From Microbacterium sp. SY138 (lineage in GTDB: Bacteria > Actinomycetota > Actinomycetes > Actinomycetales > Microbacteriaceae), in assembly GCF_039729145.1 (NCBI RefSeq), contig NZ_CP155793.1:2294001-2358000 (forward strand): DNA of 64,000 bases, in the 5' to 3' direction. Shown piece by piece: positions 53,880-63,012 of the stretch; position 1 is the stretch's first letter; the number at the start of each line of letters is the position of its first letter. The notes under the pieces are model-generated. The model was not told the DNA's origin and searched no databases. It saw nothing but the letters and a program-made list of their open reading frames with translations. Made by a program: the position numbers and the translations under genes.

Positions 53880-55107
53880 CCGTGATCGAGCCTGACCACG
53901 CCGCCTCCTCCCCGGCTGCCCCTTCCACGGCGGAACACCGCCCGAGCCGGGCCAAGACGATCATCGGATGGACGATCGTCGCCGCCCTGGTCCTGATCGT
54001 CGCTGCGGTCGGACTGCGTGTCGCCGTGACCGCCCCCGGCGCGCGCGGTGCCCTCGACCCCGAAGCCCGAGACGACGGCGGCGCCCTCGCGCTCGCGGAC
54101 ATCCTGCGCGATCAGGGCGTCGAGGTCGACGTCCGCCGCTCGCGGGCCGAGGCGCTCACAGCGATCGACGAAGACACGACACTCGTGATGGCCAACCCGT
54201 ACACCCTGACCGACGAAGCCCTGGAGACGCTCACCGCTCCGGCGCGGCGCGTCGTGTTCCTCTCGACGGGCACGCACCTGCTGAACGAGCTCGGCATCGG
54301 AGAGAACGCCACGGGAACACTGCCGGCGGCGGCCCCCGACTGCGACGTCGCCGAGTTCGCGAGGATCGGGACCATCCGTGCCGACCGCCTGTTCACCCCG
54401 GCGGACGGCGTGCAGGCCTGCTTCGGCGATGCCGAGGGCGCCGCCGTCCTCGTGGACCGCCGTTCCACGCCCGAACGCGTGGTGGTGGAGGGCACCAGGC
54501 TCTTCGGCAACGCCTATCTCGCCGAGAACGGCAACGCCGCCCTCGGGTTGGCGCTGCTGGGTCAGACCGATCGCGTCGTCTGGTACGTCCCCAGCTTCGC
54601 TGACTCCGACATCGAGGCCGAGCCGGTCGACACCCTCGGCAGTCTCACGCCTCCCTGGGTCACACCTGCGATCCTGCTGCTGATCATCGCGGGGATCGCC
54701 ACGGCGATCTGGCGCGGTCAGCGGTTCGGTCCCCTGGTCGCCGAGACGCTGCCGGTCACCGTGCGGGCGTCGGAGACGATGCACGGACGTGCGCGTCTCA
54801 CGGCCAGAGCCGCAGATGCACCGCACGCCGGGCAGGCGCTCCGCGACGGAACCCAGCGACGACTGGCTCGACGGCTCGGACTCGCCGTCCACGCAGGCGC
54901 AGACGAGGTCGCGGATGCGGCCTCTGATCGACTGCGGATTCCCCGGGGCACGCTCCAGGCGCTGATCGCCGGGCCGCTCCCCGAGAACGACGCCGCTCTG
55001 GTCGACCTCGCCAGACGCCTCGACGAGCTCGAGACCGCAGTGGACGACAGCACGCACGTCGACCGATCAGAACCGACCGCCCATCCCCGAGAAGCAGAGG
55101 GAAACAC

Positions 55108-55111
<4 letters not shown>
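53876..55111 (+). CDS. DUF4350-domain membrane protein
   Basis: 411 aa. Two membrane segments (about 28-50 and 255-272) bracket an extracytoplasmic DUF4350 domain resembling a truncated type-1 glutamine-amidotransferase-like fold (ALADILRDQGVEVDVRRS, VVFLSTGTHLLNELG); a cytoplasmic helical tail follows. ATG overlaps the DUF4129 stop. Confidence 0.88.
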
Positions 55112-56079
<968 letters not shown>

Positions 56080-57387
56080 GTGTTCGTCACCGGCCGCCTC
56101 GCCGTCGCCCTCGCCGTGGGCGTCTTCCCGCTCGTCATCGCTGGACTCGCGGGCTATCCGGCGTACGCGGTCCTCGGCGCCTGGATCGGCCTGTGCGCGC
56201 TGCTCGTCGCCGTCGACGTCGCGCTCGCGGCGAGCCCCCGATCGGTGACGGTGAGTCGCAGAGTGCCCGCGCGTGTGCGCATCGGGGAGCCGGTCCCGGT
56301 GAGCGTGGCCGTGCACAACCACGGCACCAAGCCACTGCACGCCCTGCTTCGCGACGCATGGCAGCCGACGGCGGGGGCGCCGTCGGACCGGCAGCACCTG
56401 GTCGTCCCGCCGGGTGAGCGCGGCCGTGTCGCCATTCCGCTCCTCCCCCGCCGTCGCGGGGAACTGGCCAGCGAGTTCGTGATGATCCGCTCCCGCGGAC
56501 CACTCGGCATCGCGGGCCGGCAGGCACGGCATTCCGTCCGCGGAGCGATCCGCGTGCTCCCTGCCTTCTCCTCGCGCAAGCACCTTCCGTCCCGCCTCGC
56601 TCGGCTGCGCGAGCTGGATGGCAACACGAGCATCCAGGTGCGCGGTCAGGGTACCGAGTTCGATTCATTGCGTGAGTACGTGCGCGGGGACGACGTGCGC
56701 TCGATCGACTGGCGGGCGACCGCCCGCGCAGGAACGACGATGCTGCGCACCTGGCGACCGGAACGGGACCGTCATGTGGTGATCATCATCGACACCGGAC
56801 GTACAGCGGCAGCTCGTGTCGGCGACGGTACGCGCATTGATGCCGCGCTCGAGGCGGCACTGCTGCTGGCGGCGCTCGCCTCGCGTGCCGGTGATCACGT
56901 GCACCTGCTGATGTACGACAGGGTCGTCCGCGGTCGGGTCACCGGGGTCGACGGCGCCGCGTTGCTTCCGGCTCTGACCGACGCCATGGCTCCCGTGCAC
57001 GCGCGGCTCGTCGACACGGACTGGCACGGCGCATTCGCCACCGTGCGCTCGCTCACGACGCGGCCCTCGCTGATCGTGGCCCTGACGGCGCAGGACGCGG
57101 CCGAGTCGGCCCGTGGCTTCCTCGGTGCCTTCCCGAACGCCTCACGTGCGACCACGGTCCTCGTCGGATCCGTGACCGACGACGGCATCTCCGCTCTCGC
57201 GCGCCGTCGTGATTCCCGCGAGGACGTGTATCTCGCCGCGGCCGCCGAGCGAACTCTCCGCGACGCGGAGAACGTCGCCGACGCGATCCGCAGGGCCGGG
57301 GGCGAAGCGATCGCCGCCGATCCGGAAGACCTCCCACCGCGGATCGCCGACCGCTACCTCGAGCTGAAGGCCGCCGGTCGACTCTGA
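56080..57387 (+). CDS. DUF58-domain protein, MoxR partner
   Basis: 435 aa. Two N-terminal membrane helices (about 1-50), an Ig-like part, then the DUF58 block REYVRGDDVRSIDWRATARAGTTMLRTW (about 193-220), whose VWA-like fold continues VVIIIDTGRTAA. Typical stand-alone MoxR partner, possibly for cell-surface or stress-related assembly. GTG directly follows the moxR stop. Confidence 0.92.
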   Translation: MFVTGRLAVALAVGVFPLVIAGLAGYPAYAVLGAWIGLCALLVAVDVALAASPRSVTVSRRVPARVRIGEPVPVSVAVHNHGTKPLHALLRDAWQPTAGAPSDRQHLVVPPGERGRVAIPLLPRRRGELASEFVMIRSRGPLGIAGRQARHSVRGAIRVLPAFSSRKHLPSRLARLRELDGNTSIQVRGQGTEFDSLREYVRGDDVRSIDWRATARAGTTMLRTWRPERDRHVVIIIDTGRTAAARVGDGTRIDAALEAALLLAALASRAGDHVHLLMYDRVVRGRVTGVDGAALLPALTDAMAPVHARLVDTDWHGAFATVRSLTTRPSLIVALTAQDAAESARGFLGAFPNASRATTVLVGSVTDDGISALARRRDSREDVYLAAAAERTLRDAENVADAIRRAGGEAIAADPEDLPPRIADRYLELKAAGRL

Positions 57388-57403
57388 CGCCCAACCGATC
57401 GCG

Positions 57404-58396
57404 TCAGCCGACGACCAGGCGCGGGGTGCCCGCTTCGTATTCGACGAGGTCGCCGGTCTCACCCGCGCGATGCGCCCTCCCGCCGATCACCAGCATGTAG
57501 ATGAGGAACACGGCGAGCGCGGCCGCACCGATCCCGATCTTCACCGGCCAGGGCAGTGCCCAGCCCGTCACGAATCCCTCGACGAGCCCGGCGAGGAACA
57601 GCGCGAAGACCAGACCCATCGCGACGGTCGCCAGCGCCCTTCCCTGCTCGGCGAGCGCCTGCCCACGCGTACGGTGCCCCGGGGCGACCCAGGCCCAGAA
57701 GACGTGCAGCCCGGCGGCGGCCGCGACGAAGATGCAGGTCATCTCGAGCATCCCGTGCGGAAGGATGTACAGCACCATGAGGTCGGCCTTGTCGTGGACG
57801 GCCATGATCGCCCCGGTCGTGCCGAGACCCATCGCGTTCTGCACCAGCACGTACACCGGCCAGATCCCCGTGACGCCGAAGAGCACGCACTGCATGGCGA
57901 TCCAGGCGTTGTTCGTCCAGACCATGCCCATGAACGCCGCTGCCGGGTTCTCCGTGTAGTAGCCCGTGAAACTCTCCTCCGCATACTGCGCGAGGGCCGC
58001 AGGCGGCCCCAGCGTGGCCACGATCGCGGGGTCGCTCGCGATCCATGCGGCGGTGCCGACGGCGACCGCGATGAACGAGATCGCGATGACCAGCGTCGTC
58101 CAACGCAAGCGGTACAGGGCCGCGGGCAGCTGCCACCGGAAGAAGCGGCTCGTCTGGGTGAGGATGCTGTCGGATGCGCCGGTGAGTCGCAGCCGGGCGC
58201 GAACCAGGATCGTCGACAGGTACGCGCCCTGCGGCGAGTCGCCGACGGACGTCTTCAGTTCGGCGAGATCGGCGGAGGCCGCCCGATACCGGACGATGAG
58301 CTCATCGACCCCGTCGCCGTCGAGACGGGCGCGACTGAGCTGGTCGAGCCGCTCCCATTCGGCGCGGCGTGCATCTGTCAGCGCATCGGCATCCAC
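57404..58396 (-). CDS. Stage II sporulation protein M family (SpoIIM/DUF95) membrane protein
   Basis: 330 aa. A soluble helical N-terminus (ALTDARRAEWERLDQLSRARLDGDGVDELIVRYRAASADLAELK), then about six membrane segments carrying SpoIIM features (MVWTNNAWIAMQCVLFGVTGIWPVYVLVQNAMGLG, YILPHGMLEMTCIF). GTG 58396 is preferred over ATG 58414 since TACAGT then 7 bases leads straight to this GTG, and ATG 58414 would require a start within the divergent gene's first codon. In non-sporulating Actinobacteria its role is unknown. Confidence 0.85.
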   Translation of the reverse strand: MDADALTDARRAEWERLDQLSRARLDGDGVDELIVRYRAASADLAELKTSVGDSPQGAYLSTILVRARLRLTGASDSILTQTSRFFRWQLPAALYRLRWTTLVIAISFIAVAVGTAAWIASDPAIVATLGPPAALAQYAEESFTGYYTENPAAAFMGMVWTNNAWIAMQCVLFGVTGIWPVYVLVQNAMGLGTTGAIMAVHDKADLMVLYILPHGMLEMTCIFVAAAAGLHVFWAWVAPGHRTRGQALAEQGRALATVAMGLVFALFLAGLVEGFVTGWALPWPVKIGIGAAALAVFLIYMLVIGGRAHRAGETGDLVEYEAGTPRLVVG

Positions 58397-58402
58397 CTGA
58401 TT

Positions 58403-58409
58403 TACTGTA
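58403..58409. promoter_or_regulatory. Shared symmetric -10 for spoIIM-like and RDD genes
   Basis: TACTGTA reads TACTGT toward the RDD gene (ATG 4 bases later) and TACAGT toward the spoIIM-like gene (GTG 7 bases later): one element, two opposite promoters. Confidence 0.6.
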
Positions 58410-58412
58410 CTC

Positions 58413-59222
58413 ATGTCCGTCCCGATCGACGTCTCCGACGAGGTCCTGTCCGGCGAGGCCGTCGCGCTCGACGTGCAGCCCGTCGGGTTCCTGCTGCGAG
58501 CGCTCGGCGCCGCGATCGACATGCTCCTCGGCTACGCCGTCTTCATCCTGTGGATCTTCCTGCGCATCTGGCTGCTGGACGCGGGCGTGCTCGATGAGAC
58601 GACGGATCGCATCGCCGTGGTCTCGGCGTTCGTGGTGAGCTTCGTCGTGCTCCCGATCACGATGGAGGTCGCGTTGAAGGGACGCAGCCTCGGCAAGCTC
58701 GCGGTCGGTGGACGGATCGTGCGCATGGACGGCGGCGCCGCGGGTTTCCGTCACGCGTTCATCCGCGGGCTGCTCGGCGTCCTCGAGATCTACATGACCT
58801 TCGGCGGGATCGCCGTGCTCACGGGCGCGTTCACCGCGCGATCGCAGCGTCTGGGCGACCTCGTCGCCGGGACCTACAGCCAGCGCGTGCGCACACCCGC
58901 TCTGAGCTCGCACCTCCCCCTCCTTCCCTCACCGCTGGCCGGCTGGGCGCAGATCGCCGACGTCGCCCGGTTGCCCGACCGTCTCGCACGCCGGATCTCC
59001 CAGTTCCTGCAGAGTGCCCCGCGCATGATCCCGGCGGCGCGGGCACGCGTCGCCCAGGATCTGCTCACCGAGGCGAGCCCGTTCGTCTCCCCGCTGCCCT
59101 CGGCGCCGCCCGAGCAGGTTCTGATCGGCATCACCGTTCTGCGTCGCGAGCGCGAGCGGCGGGCGCTGGAGAACTCCGATCGTCGTGCCGAACGGCTCAC
59201 CGGCCGTCGGGTCGGCGTCTAG
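58413..59222 (+). CDS. RDD-family membrane protein
   Basis: 269 aa. RDD domain in the first ~150 residues (about four membrane segments; RALGAAIDMLLG with the Arg/Asp pair, and LKGRSLGKLAVGGRIVRMDGG), then a hydrophilic Arg-rich tail. RDD proteins move with SpoIIM and MoxR/DUF58 clusters in Actinobacteria and may be transporters. ATG 58413 overlaps the alternate ATG of the divergent gene. Confidence 0.9.
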   Translation: MSVPIDVSDEVLSGEAVALDVQPVGFLLRALGAAIDMLLGYAVFILWIFLRIWLLDAGVLDETTDRIAVVSAFVVSFVVLPITMEVALKGRSLGKLAVGGRIVRMDGGAAGFRHAFIRGLLGVLEIYMTFGGIAVLTGAFTARSQRLGDLVAGTYSQRVRTPALSSHLPLLPSPLAGWAQIADVARLPDRLARRISQFLQSAPRMIPAARARVAQDLLTEASPFVSPLPSAPPEQVLIGITVLRRERERRALENSDRRAERLTGRRVGV

Positions 59223-59250
59223 CGGACGTCCGCAGGAACCCTCCCACCAG

Positions 59251-59280
59251 CACCGGGCGACCCGATCGAGCCCGCCGGTG
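59251..59280. terminator. Imperfect hairpin between RDD and ABC permease genes
   Basis: CACCGGGC...GCCCGCCGGTG arms with bulges in the 60-base convergent gap. Weaker than the other terminators here. Confidence 0.45.
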
Positions 59281-59282
59281 CG

Positions 59283-60497
59283 TCAGAAGCGGATCGCGTC
59301 GATCACCTTCACCCGCAGGGCGACGAGAGCGGGTATGAAGCCCGACACCGCGCCGACGATGACGGAGGCGAGAAGCCCGATGAGCGCCGCCCGCATCGGG
59401 AACGGCGGGATGTCCTGGATGCCGTAGAACAGCGATGTGATGACCCATTCCGACCGCAGCACCGCGACGACGATCGCGATCCCGATCACGCCGGCCACCG
59501 TCGTCGCCACCAGACTCTCCAGGAACACCGCGAAGAAGACCCGGCCCGAGCTCGCCCCGAACGCGCGTCGCACACCGATCTCGCGCACGCGCTGGCGCAT
59601 CGCCACGAGCTGGATGTTGATGAGGCTCAGCGCTCCGAGGGCGAGGATCAGCGCGGCGATTCCTCCGGTGATCATCTCGAAGGTCGCCTGGGCGTCCATC
59701 GCGCCGGGCTGCGCCGCCCAGTCCGATCTGTTCACCGTGACCGTCTGTCCGGCAGGCAGGCCCGCCCGGAGGTCCATCGCGAGCACCGGGGCGATCTGGT
59801 CGACCTGCCCCGTGCCCATCCAGATCTCGTACTGGGTCCACGCCTCCGTGGGCAACGCGTCCACGCGGGCCCGGTACGCGTCGTAGAGCAGATCGACGCG
59901 AAGCTCTTCGTCGCCGAAGCCCTGGCGAGGTGTGACTCCGATCACCTGGTACGTGCCACCGGCCGGACCGCTCAGGGTCACCGTGGGGTGCTGCGACAGC
60001 GGCACACGCCCCAGACGGTCCCAGAGGGGCTCGGTGATCACGACGGGGGGTGCCATCGCCTCGGTGTCCGAGTCGAGGAACCAGCGCCCGTCCAGAAGTC
60101 GCTCGCGATGGATCTGCGAGAACGCAGGATCCATGATGCGCGCCGGAACCTGCGCTATGCCGTCGGGAAGCTGCAGGTCGACCGTCAGCCCCTGGGAGAT
60201 GCGCGCGGTGTGGCTGAAACCGAACCGCTCGGACACACGACTGAAGCGGGCATCGAAGCCGTCGGCGTCGACGGGAGAGCCGTCATCGGTGTTGACGGAG
60301 ACGACGACGGTCGCGGCGCGCCCGCCCCACCGGTCGGACTGCTCGGCCTGGAACTGGCGCTGGTACTCGGAGAACGCGACGACCGCGGTCAGAGCGCCCA
60401 CCGACACCGCGATGCCGATCAGGCTGAGCAGCACACGCAGCTTGTGCACCCGGATCTCGGCCCAGGCGTCGGAGAGAGCACCGAGGAAGCCGGTCAT
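59283..60497 (-). CDS. MacB-like ABC transporter permease
   Basis: 404 aa. FtsX/MacB topology: one N-terminal helix (VLLSLIGIAVSVGALTAVVA), a large extracytoplasmic domain (about 45-270) and three C-terminal helices with the MacB/FtsX block INIQLVAMRQRVREIGVRRAFGASSGRVFFAVFLESLV. In monoderm bacteria such units export peptides or drugs, or sense cell-wall antibiotics. ATG overlaps the ATPase stop. Confidence 0.9.
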   Translation of the reverse strand: MTGFLGALSDAWAEIRVHKLRVLLSLIGIAVSVGALTAVVAFSEYQRQFQAEQSDRWGGRAATVVVSVNTDDGSPVDADGFDARFSRVSERFGFSHTARISQGLTVDLQLPDGIAQVPARIMDPAFSQIHRERLLDGRWFLDSDTEAMAPPVVITEPLWDRLGRVPLSQHPTVTLSGPAGGTYQVIGVTPRQGFGDEELRVDLLYDAYRARVDALPTEAWTQYEIWMGTGQVDQIAPVLAMDLRAGLPAGQTVTVNRSDWAAQPGAMDAQATFEMITGGIAALILALGALSLINIQLVAMRQRVREIGVRRAFGASSGRVFFAVFLESLVATTVAGVIGIAIVVAVLRSEWVITSLFYGIQDIPPFPMRAALIGLLASVIVGAVSGFIPALVALRVKVIDAIRF

Positions 60498-61246
60498 GCG
60501 ATCACCTCCGGCGGCGCCGAAGGCACCGACGCCGCGAGGGTCGACGCTTCGAAGGCGCGGCTGAGGTCGGCGGCTTCCAGGCGGCCCGCATCGAGGCGGT
60601 AGTGCCGACGTGCCCGTGCCGCGACATGGAGGTCATGGGTGATCGTGACCAGTGCAGCGTCCGTCTCGGTGGCCACCTCGTCGAGGAGCGCCATCACGGA
60701 TGCGCCGGTGTCGATGTCGAGCGCGCCCGTCGGCTCGTCGGCGAGGATCAGGACGGGTCGGCGTACCAGCGCCCTGGCGATCGCGACGCGCTGCTGTTCG
60801 CCGCCGGAGAGCTTGTCCGCGATCTGCTCGACACGATGCCCGAGGCCGACCCGCTCCAGCATGTCGGCGGCGATCTGACGACGGTTCCAGAACATCTTCC
60901 CCTTGGCGTGGCCCAGCGGCATCATCACGTTGTCGATCGCCGTGCGCCCGGGAAGAAGATTGAACTGCTGGAAGACGAAGCCGACGTTGTCCCCGCGCAG
61001 GCGGTCGAGCCGACCGGAGCGCATCCTGCGCACCTCGCGCCCTTCGAATGCGACGGAGCCCGATGTGGGTGCGTCCAGCATGCCCAGGATGTTGAGCAGG
61101 GTGGATTTCCCGGATCCCGACCGACCCACGATCGAGACGTGGTCACCGGCTACCACCTCGAGGGTGATCCCGCGGAGGATCTCCAGCCGGGAGTCATCCG
61201 CCAGGAGCACGCTCTTGGAGACGTCGTCGAGCGCGACGAGACTCAC
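60494..61246 (-). CDS. MacB/LolD-type ABC transporter ATP-binding protein
   Basis: 250 aa. Walker A GRSGSGKST, Q-loop FQQFNLLPG, signature LSGGEQQRVA, Walker B LILADEPTGALD, switch His THDLHV. GTG 61246 overlaps the adaptor stop (GTGA); longer in-frame sequence upstream belongs to the adaptor's other frame. Confidence 0.93.
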   Translation of the reverse strand: MSLVALDDVSKSVLLADDSRLEILRGITLEVVAGDHVSIVGRSGSGKSTLLNILGMLDAPTSGSVAFEGREVRRMRSGRLDRLRGDNVGFVFQQFNLLPGRTAIDNVMMPLGHAKGKMFWNRRQIAADMLERVGLGHRVEQIADKLSGGEQQRVAIARALVRRPVLILADEPTGALDIDTGASVMALLDEVATETDAALVTITHDLHVAARARRHYRLDAGRLEAADLSRAFEASTLAASVPSAPPEVIA

Positions 61247-62169
61247 CAGTTCATCCCGCTGTCGCACTGCTCCACTCCCGGGGAGACCTCGTAGCAGAAC
61301 TCCTCGACGGGAGCCACGAAGCCGGGGACGAACTGACGGATGCTGTCCCCCTCGGCCAGCCCCTCCGTCACCTCGACCGTGACGCCGTCGTTGACGCCGA
61401 GCGTCACTGCGCGCTCCTCGGGGTCGGATCCGTCGCCCGCGTCCACCCAGACTTTGCCGGATCCCGCGCCGCCCTGGACGGCGGTGACCGGGATCACCAG
61501 AGCATCGTCGACCTGGCCGAGAGCGAGGTCCATCTTCGCGGGGAGTCCGGCGAAGACGGTCTGATCGACGGGGATGGCGCAGCGCACACTCGCCGTGCCC
61601 TCCGCGGTGACCTGCACCCCGACTCCGGTGCACGCGAACGGCGCGGGACCGCCGGTGATGGTGACCGTCGCCTCCGTGGGCGCGTTGACGAGGCGGTACA
61701 GCTGCACAGGGTCGACCGTCGCGAGCAGGTGGTACTTGGCCGGGGTGAGCTTGTACGCCTCTGTCCCGACCGTGGTGGCCTGGCCTTTGACCATGGCGAA
61801 CTCCGACACGTCGCCCGCTTCCGGCGCGACGACGTCGATGTCCTTCCGCGGCTCTTCCTGGCGCACGGTGTAGAGCTTCTGGCCGGCGGCCACCGCTGCT
61901 CCTTCACCCACGTGCACGGCGAGGACGGTGCCGTTGAGCTCGCCGCGGACGACGTAGGCGTCGTCGCGGGCCACGTTCCCACTCAGGCTCAGCGCATTGA
62001 CCACCGAACCGCGTTCCACCACCACCACCGGATCCGTGATCCCCGCCTCAGGGCTGACGACGCTCTCCGCGCGGTCGGGGAAGAACGCGATCTTGACGAG
62101 TGCCGCGGCACACGCTCCGAAGACCACCACGAGAAGCAGGGGGAAGATCCAGCGACGCCAGACGATCAC
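61243..62169 (-). CDS. Periplasmic-adaptor-like (HlyD/MacA-type) membrane-anchored protein
   Basis: 308 aa. An N-terminal membrane anchor (IFPLLLVVVFGACAAALV, not a clear lipobox), then a biotinyl-lipoyl-like hairpin (GELNGTVLAVHVGEGAAVAAGQKLYTV with its matching half) and beta-barrel domain. The adaptor gathers substrate for the MacB-like pump. GTG with AAAGG upstream. First gene of the efflux unit. Confidence 0.87.
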   Translation of the reverse strand: MIVWRRWIFPLLLVVVFGACAAALVKIAFFPDRAESVVSPEAGITDPVVVVERGSVVNALSLSGNVARDDAYVVRGELNGTVLAVHVGEGAAVAAGQKLYTVRQEEPRKDIDVVAPEAGDVSEFAMVKGQATTVGTEAYKLTPAKYHLLATVDPVQLYRLVNAPTEATVTITGGPAPFACTGVGVQVTAEGTASVRCAIPVDQTVFAGLPAKMDLALGQVDDALVIPVTAVQGGAGSGKVWVDAGDGSDPEERAVTLGVNDGVTVEVTEGLAEGDSIRQFVPGFVAPVEEFCYEVSPGVEQCDSGMNW

Positions 62170-62269
62170 GAGTGCCTTTCCGGCCGTGCCGCCCTGGCAC
62201 GCCTGCGGTCAGCGTATCCAGACTTCGGATCCTCGCCGACGGCTGCGTCCGCGTGTCGACGCAACGCCG

Positions 62270-62476
62270 TCAGGCGCGGAGGGCCTCGTGACGGACGACC
62301 AGCCAGCCCGCGGGAACCGAGAGCCGGTCCGCATGCGGTGAGCACAGATCATGTGCCTGCGGGTCGTTCGCGGCGCCGAGCGGGCCGAGCGCCGCCATCT
62401 GATCGCCGTAGTCGTAGGTGAGGGTGGCTACGGCTTCGCGCGCGCAGCCGACCTTCGAGCACAGTCGTCCGTCCAT
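62270..62476 (-). CDS. DUF3499 protein
   Basis: 68 aa. CSKVGCAREAVATLTYDYGDQMAALGPL and a second Cys in HDLCSPHADRL suggest a small zinc-bound fold (C6, C11, C45, H48). Family known from Rv3258c; function unknown. ATG 62476 has TACGCT 7 bases upstream. Confidence 0.9.
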   Translation of the reverse strand: MDGRLCSKVGCAREAVATLTYDYGDQMAALGPLGAANDPQAHDLCSPHADRLSVPAGWLVVRHEALRA

Positions 62477-62483
62477 CTCCGCC

Positions 62484-62489
62484 AGCGTA
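62484..62489 (-). promoter_or_regulatory. -10 hexamer TACGCT, leaderless-type
   Basis: TACGCT then 7 bases then ATG of the DUF3499 gene on the minus strand; GGAG touches the ATG, so it cannot serve as an SD. Confidence 0.5.
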
Positions 62490-62542
62490 CGGCGCGCCCC
62501 GGGTGAGCGCCGGATGCCGCGCCGAGTGATCCTCGCACCGCC

Positions 62543-62548
62543 TAGACT
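62543..62548 (+). promoter_or_regulatory. -10 hexamer TAGACT, leaderless-type
   Basis: TAGACT then 6 bases then ATG of the metallopeptidase-family gene; no SD present. Confidence 0.55.
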
Positions 62549-62554
62549 TTCGTC

Positions 62555-62983
62555 ATGCCCCGCCGTCGCACCGCTCATGCCTCCGCTGCCCCGCGGCGCG
62601 GTGCACGGCACGGACGACACGGGCGTCTCGGCCGCAGCGAGGTCGTACGACCACCGCTGGCTCCGCTCGACGGCCGCCTCGACAGATTCGACCTCACCGT
62701 CGGAACGGCCGTGGAGTTCCTCCGCGGGACATGGCCAGAGTTGCAGAACGTCCGGTTCGAGATCGGCGCGATCCCGGGTTTCGACGCCGGCGAAGAGGTG
62801 CCGCGCTGGTACCTCGATCGCGACAATCGACGTATCGTCCTGTTCCGACTTCCCATCGAGCGGCTCCTGCCTCCGGGGCACGACGATGCCGCCCACAGAC
62901 GCATGGCCATCGAGAGCGCGGTGTTCCGGGCCGCCGCGGAGTACGTCGGCCGTGAACCGTGGGATCTCGGTCACGAGCACTGA
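62555..62983 (+). CDS. Metallopeptidase-family (zincin-like) protein without HExxH
   Basis: 142 aa. An Arg/His-rich N-terminus (about 1-40), then the family core DRFDLTVGTAVEFLRGTWPELQNVRFEIGAIP and VPRWYLDRDNRRIVLFRLPIERL. Where the zincin HExxHH helix should lie the sequence reads IESAVFRAAAEYVGREPWDLGHEH, with no HExxH. Corresponds to Rv3259. Probably not a protease in this lineage. Divergent from DUF3499 as in mycobacteria. Confidence 0.85.
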   Translation: MPRRRTAHASAAPRRGARHGRHGRLGRSEVVRPPLAPLDGRLDRFDLTVGTAVEFLRGTWPELQNVRFEIGAIPGFDAGEEVPRWYLDRDNRRIVLFRLPIERLLPPGHDDAAHRRMAIESAVFRAAAEYVGREPWDLGHEH

Positions 62984-63012
62984 CACTCCGGCGGCCGGGG
63001 CCCCGCATTCCG

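Noticed and set aside
57404..58396. Evidence of sporulation
   Set aside because: SpoIIM-family membrane proteins are widespread in non-sporulating Actinobacteria; no other sporulation gene is in the window.
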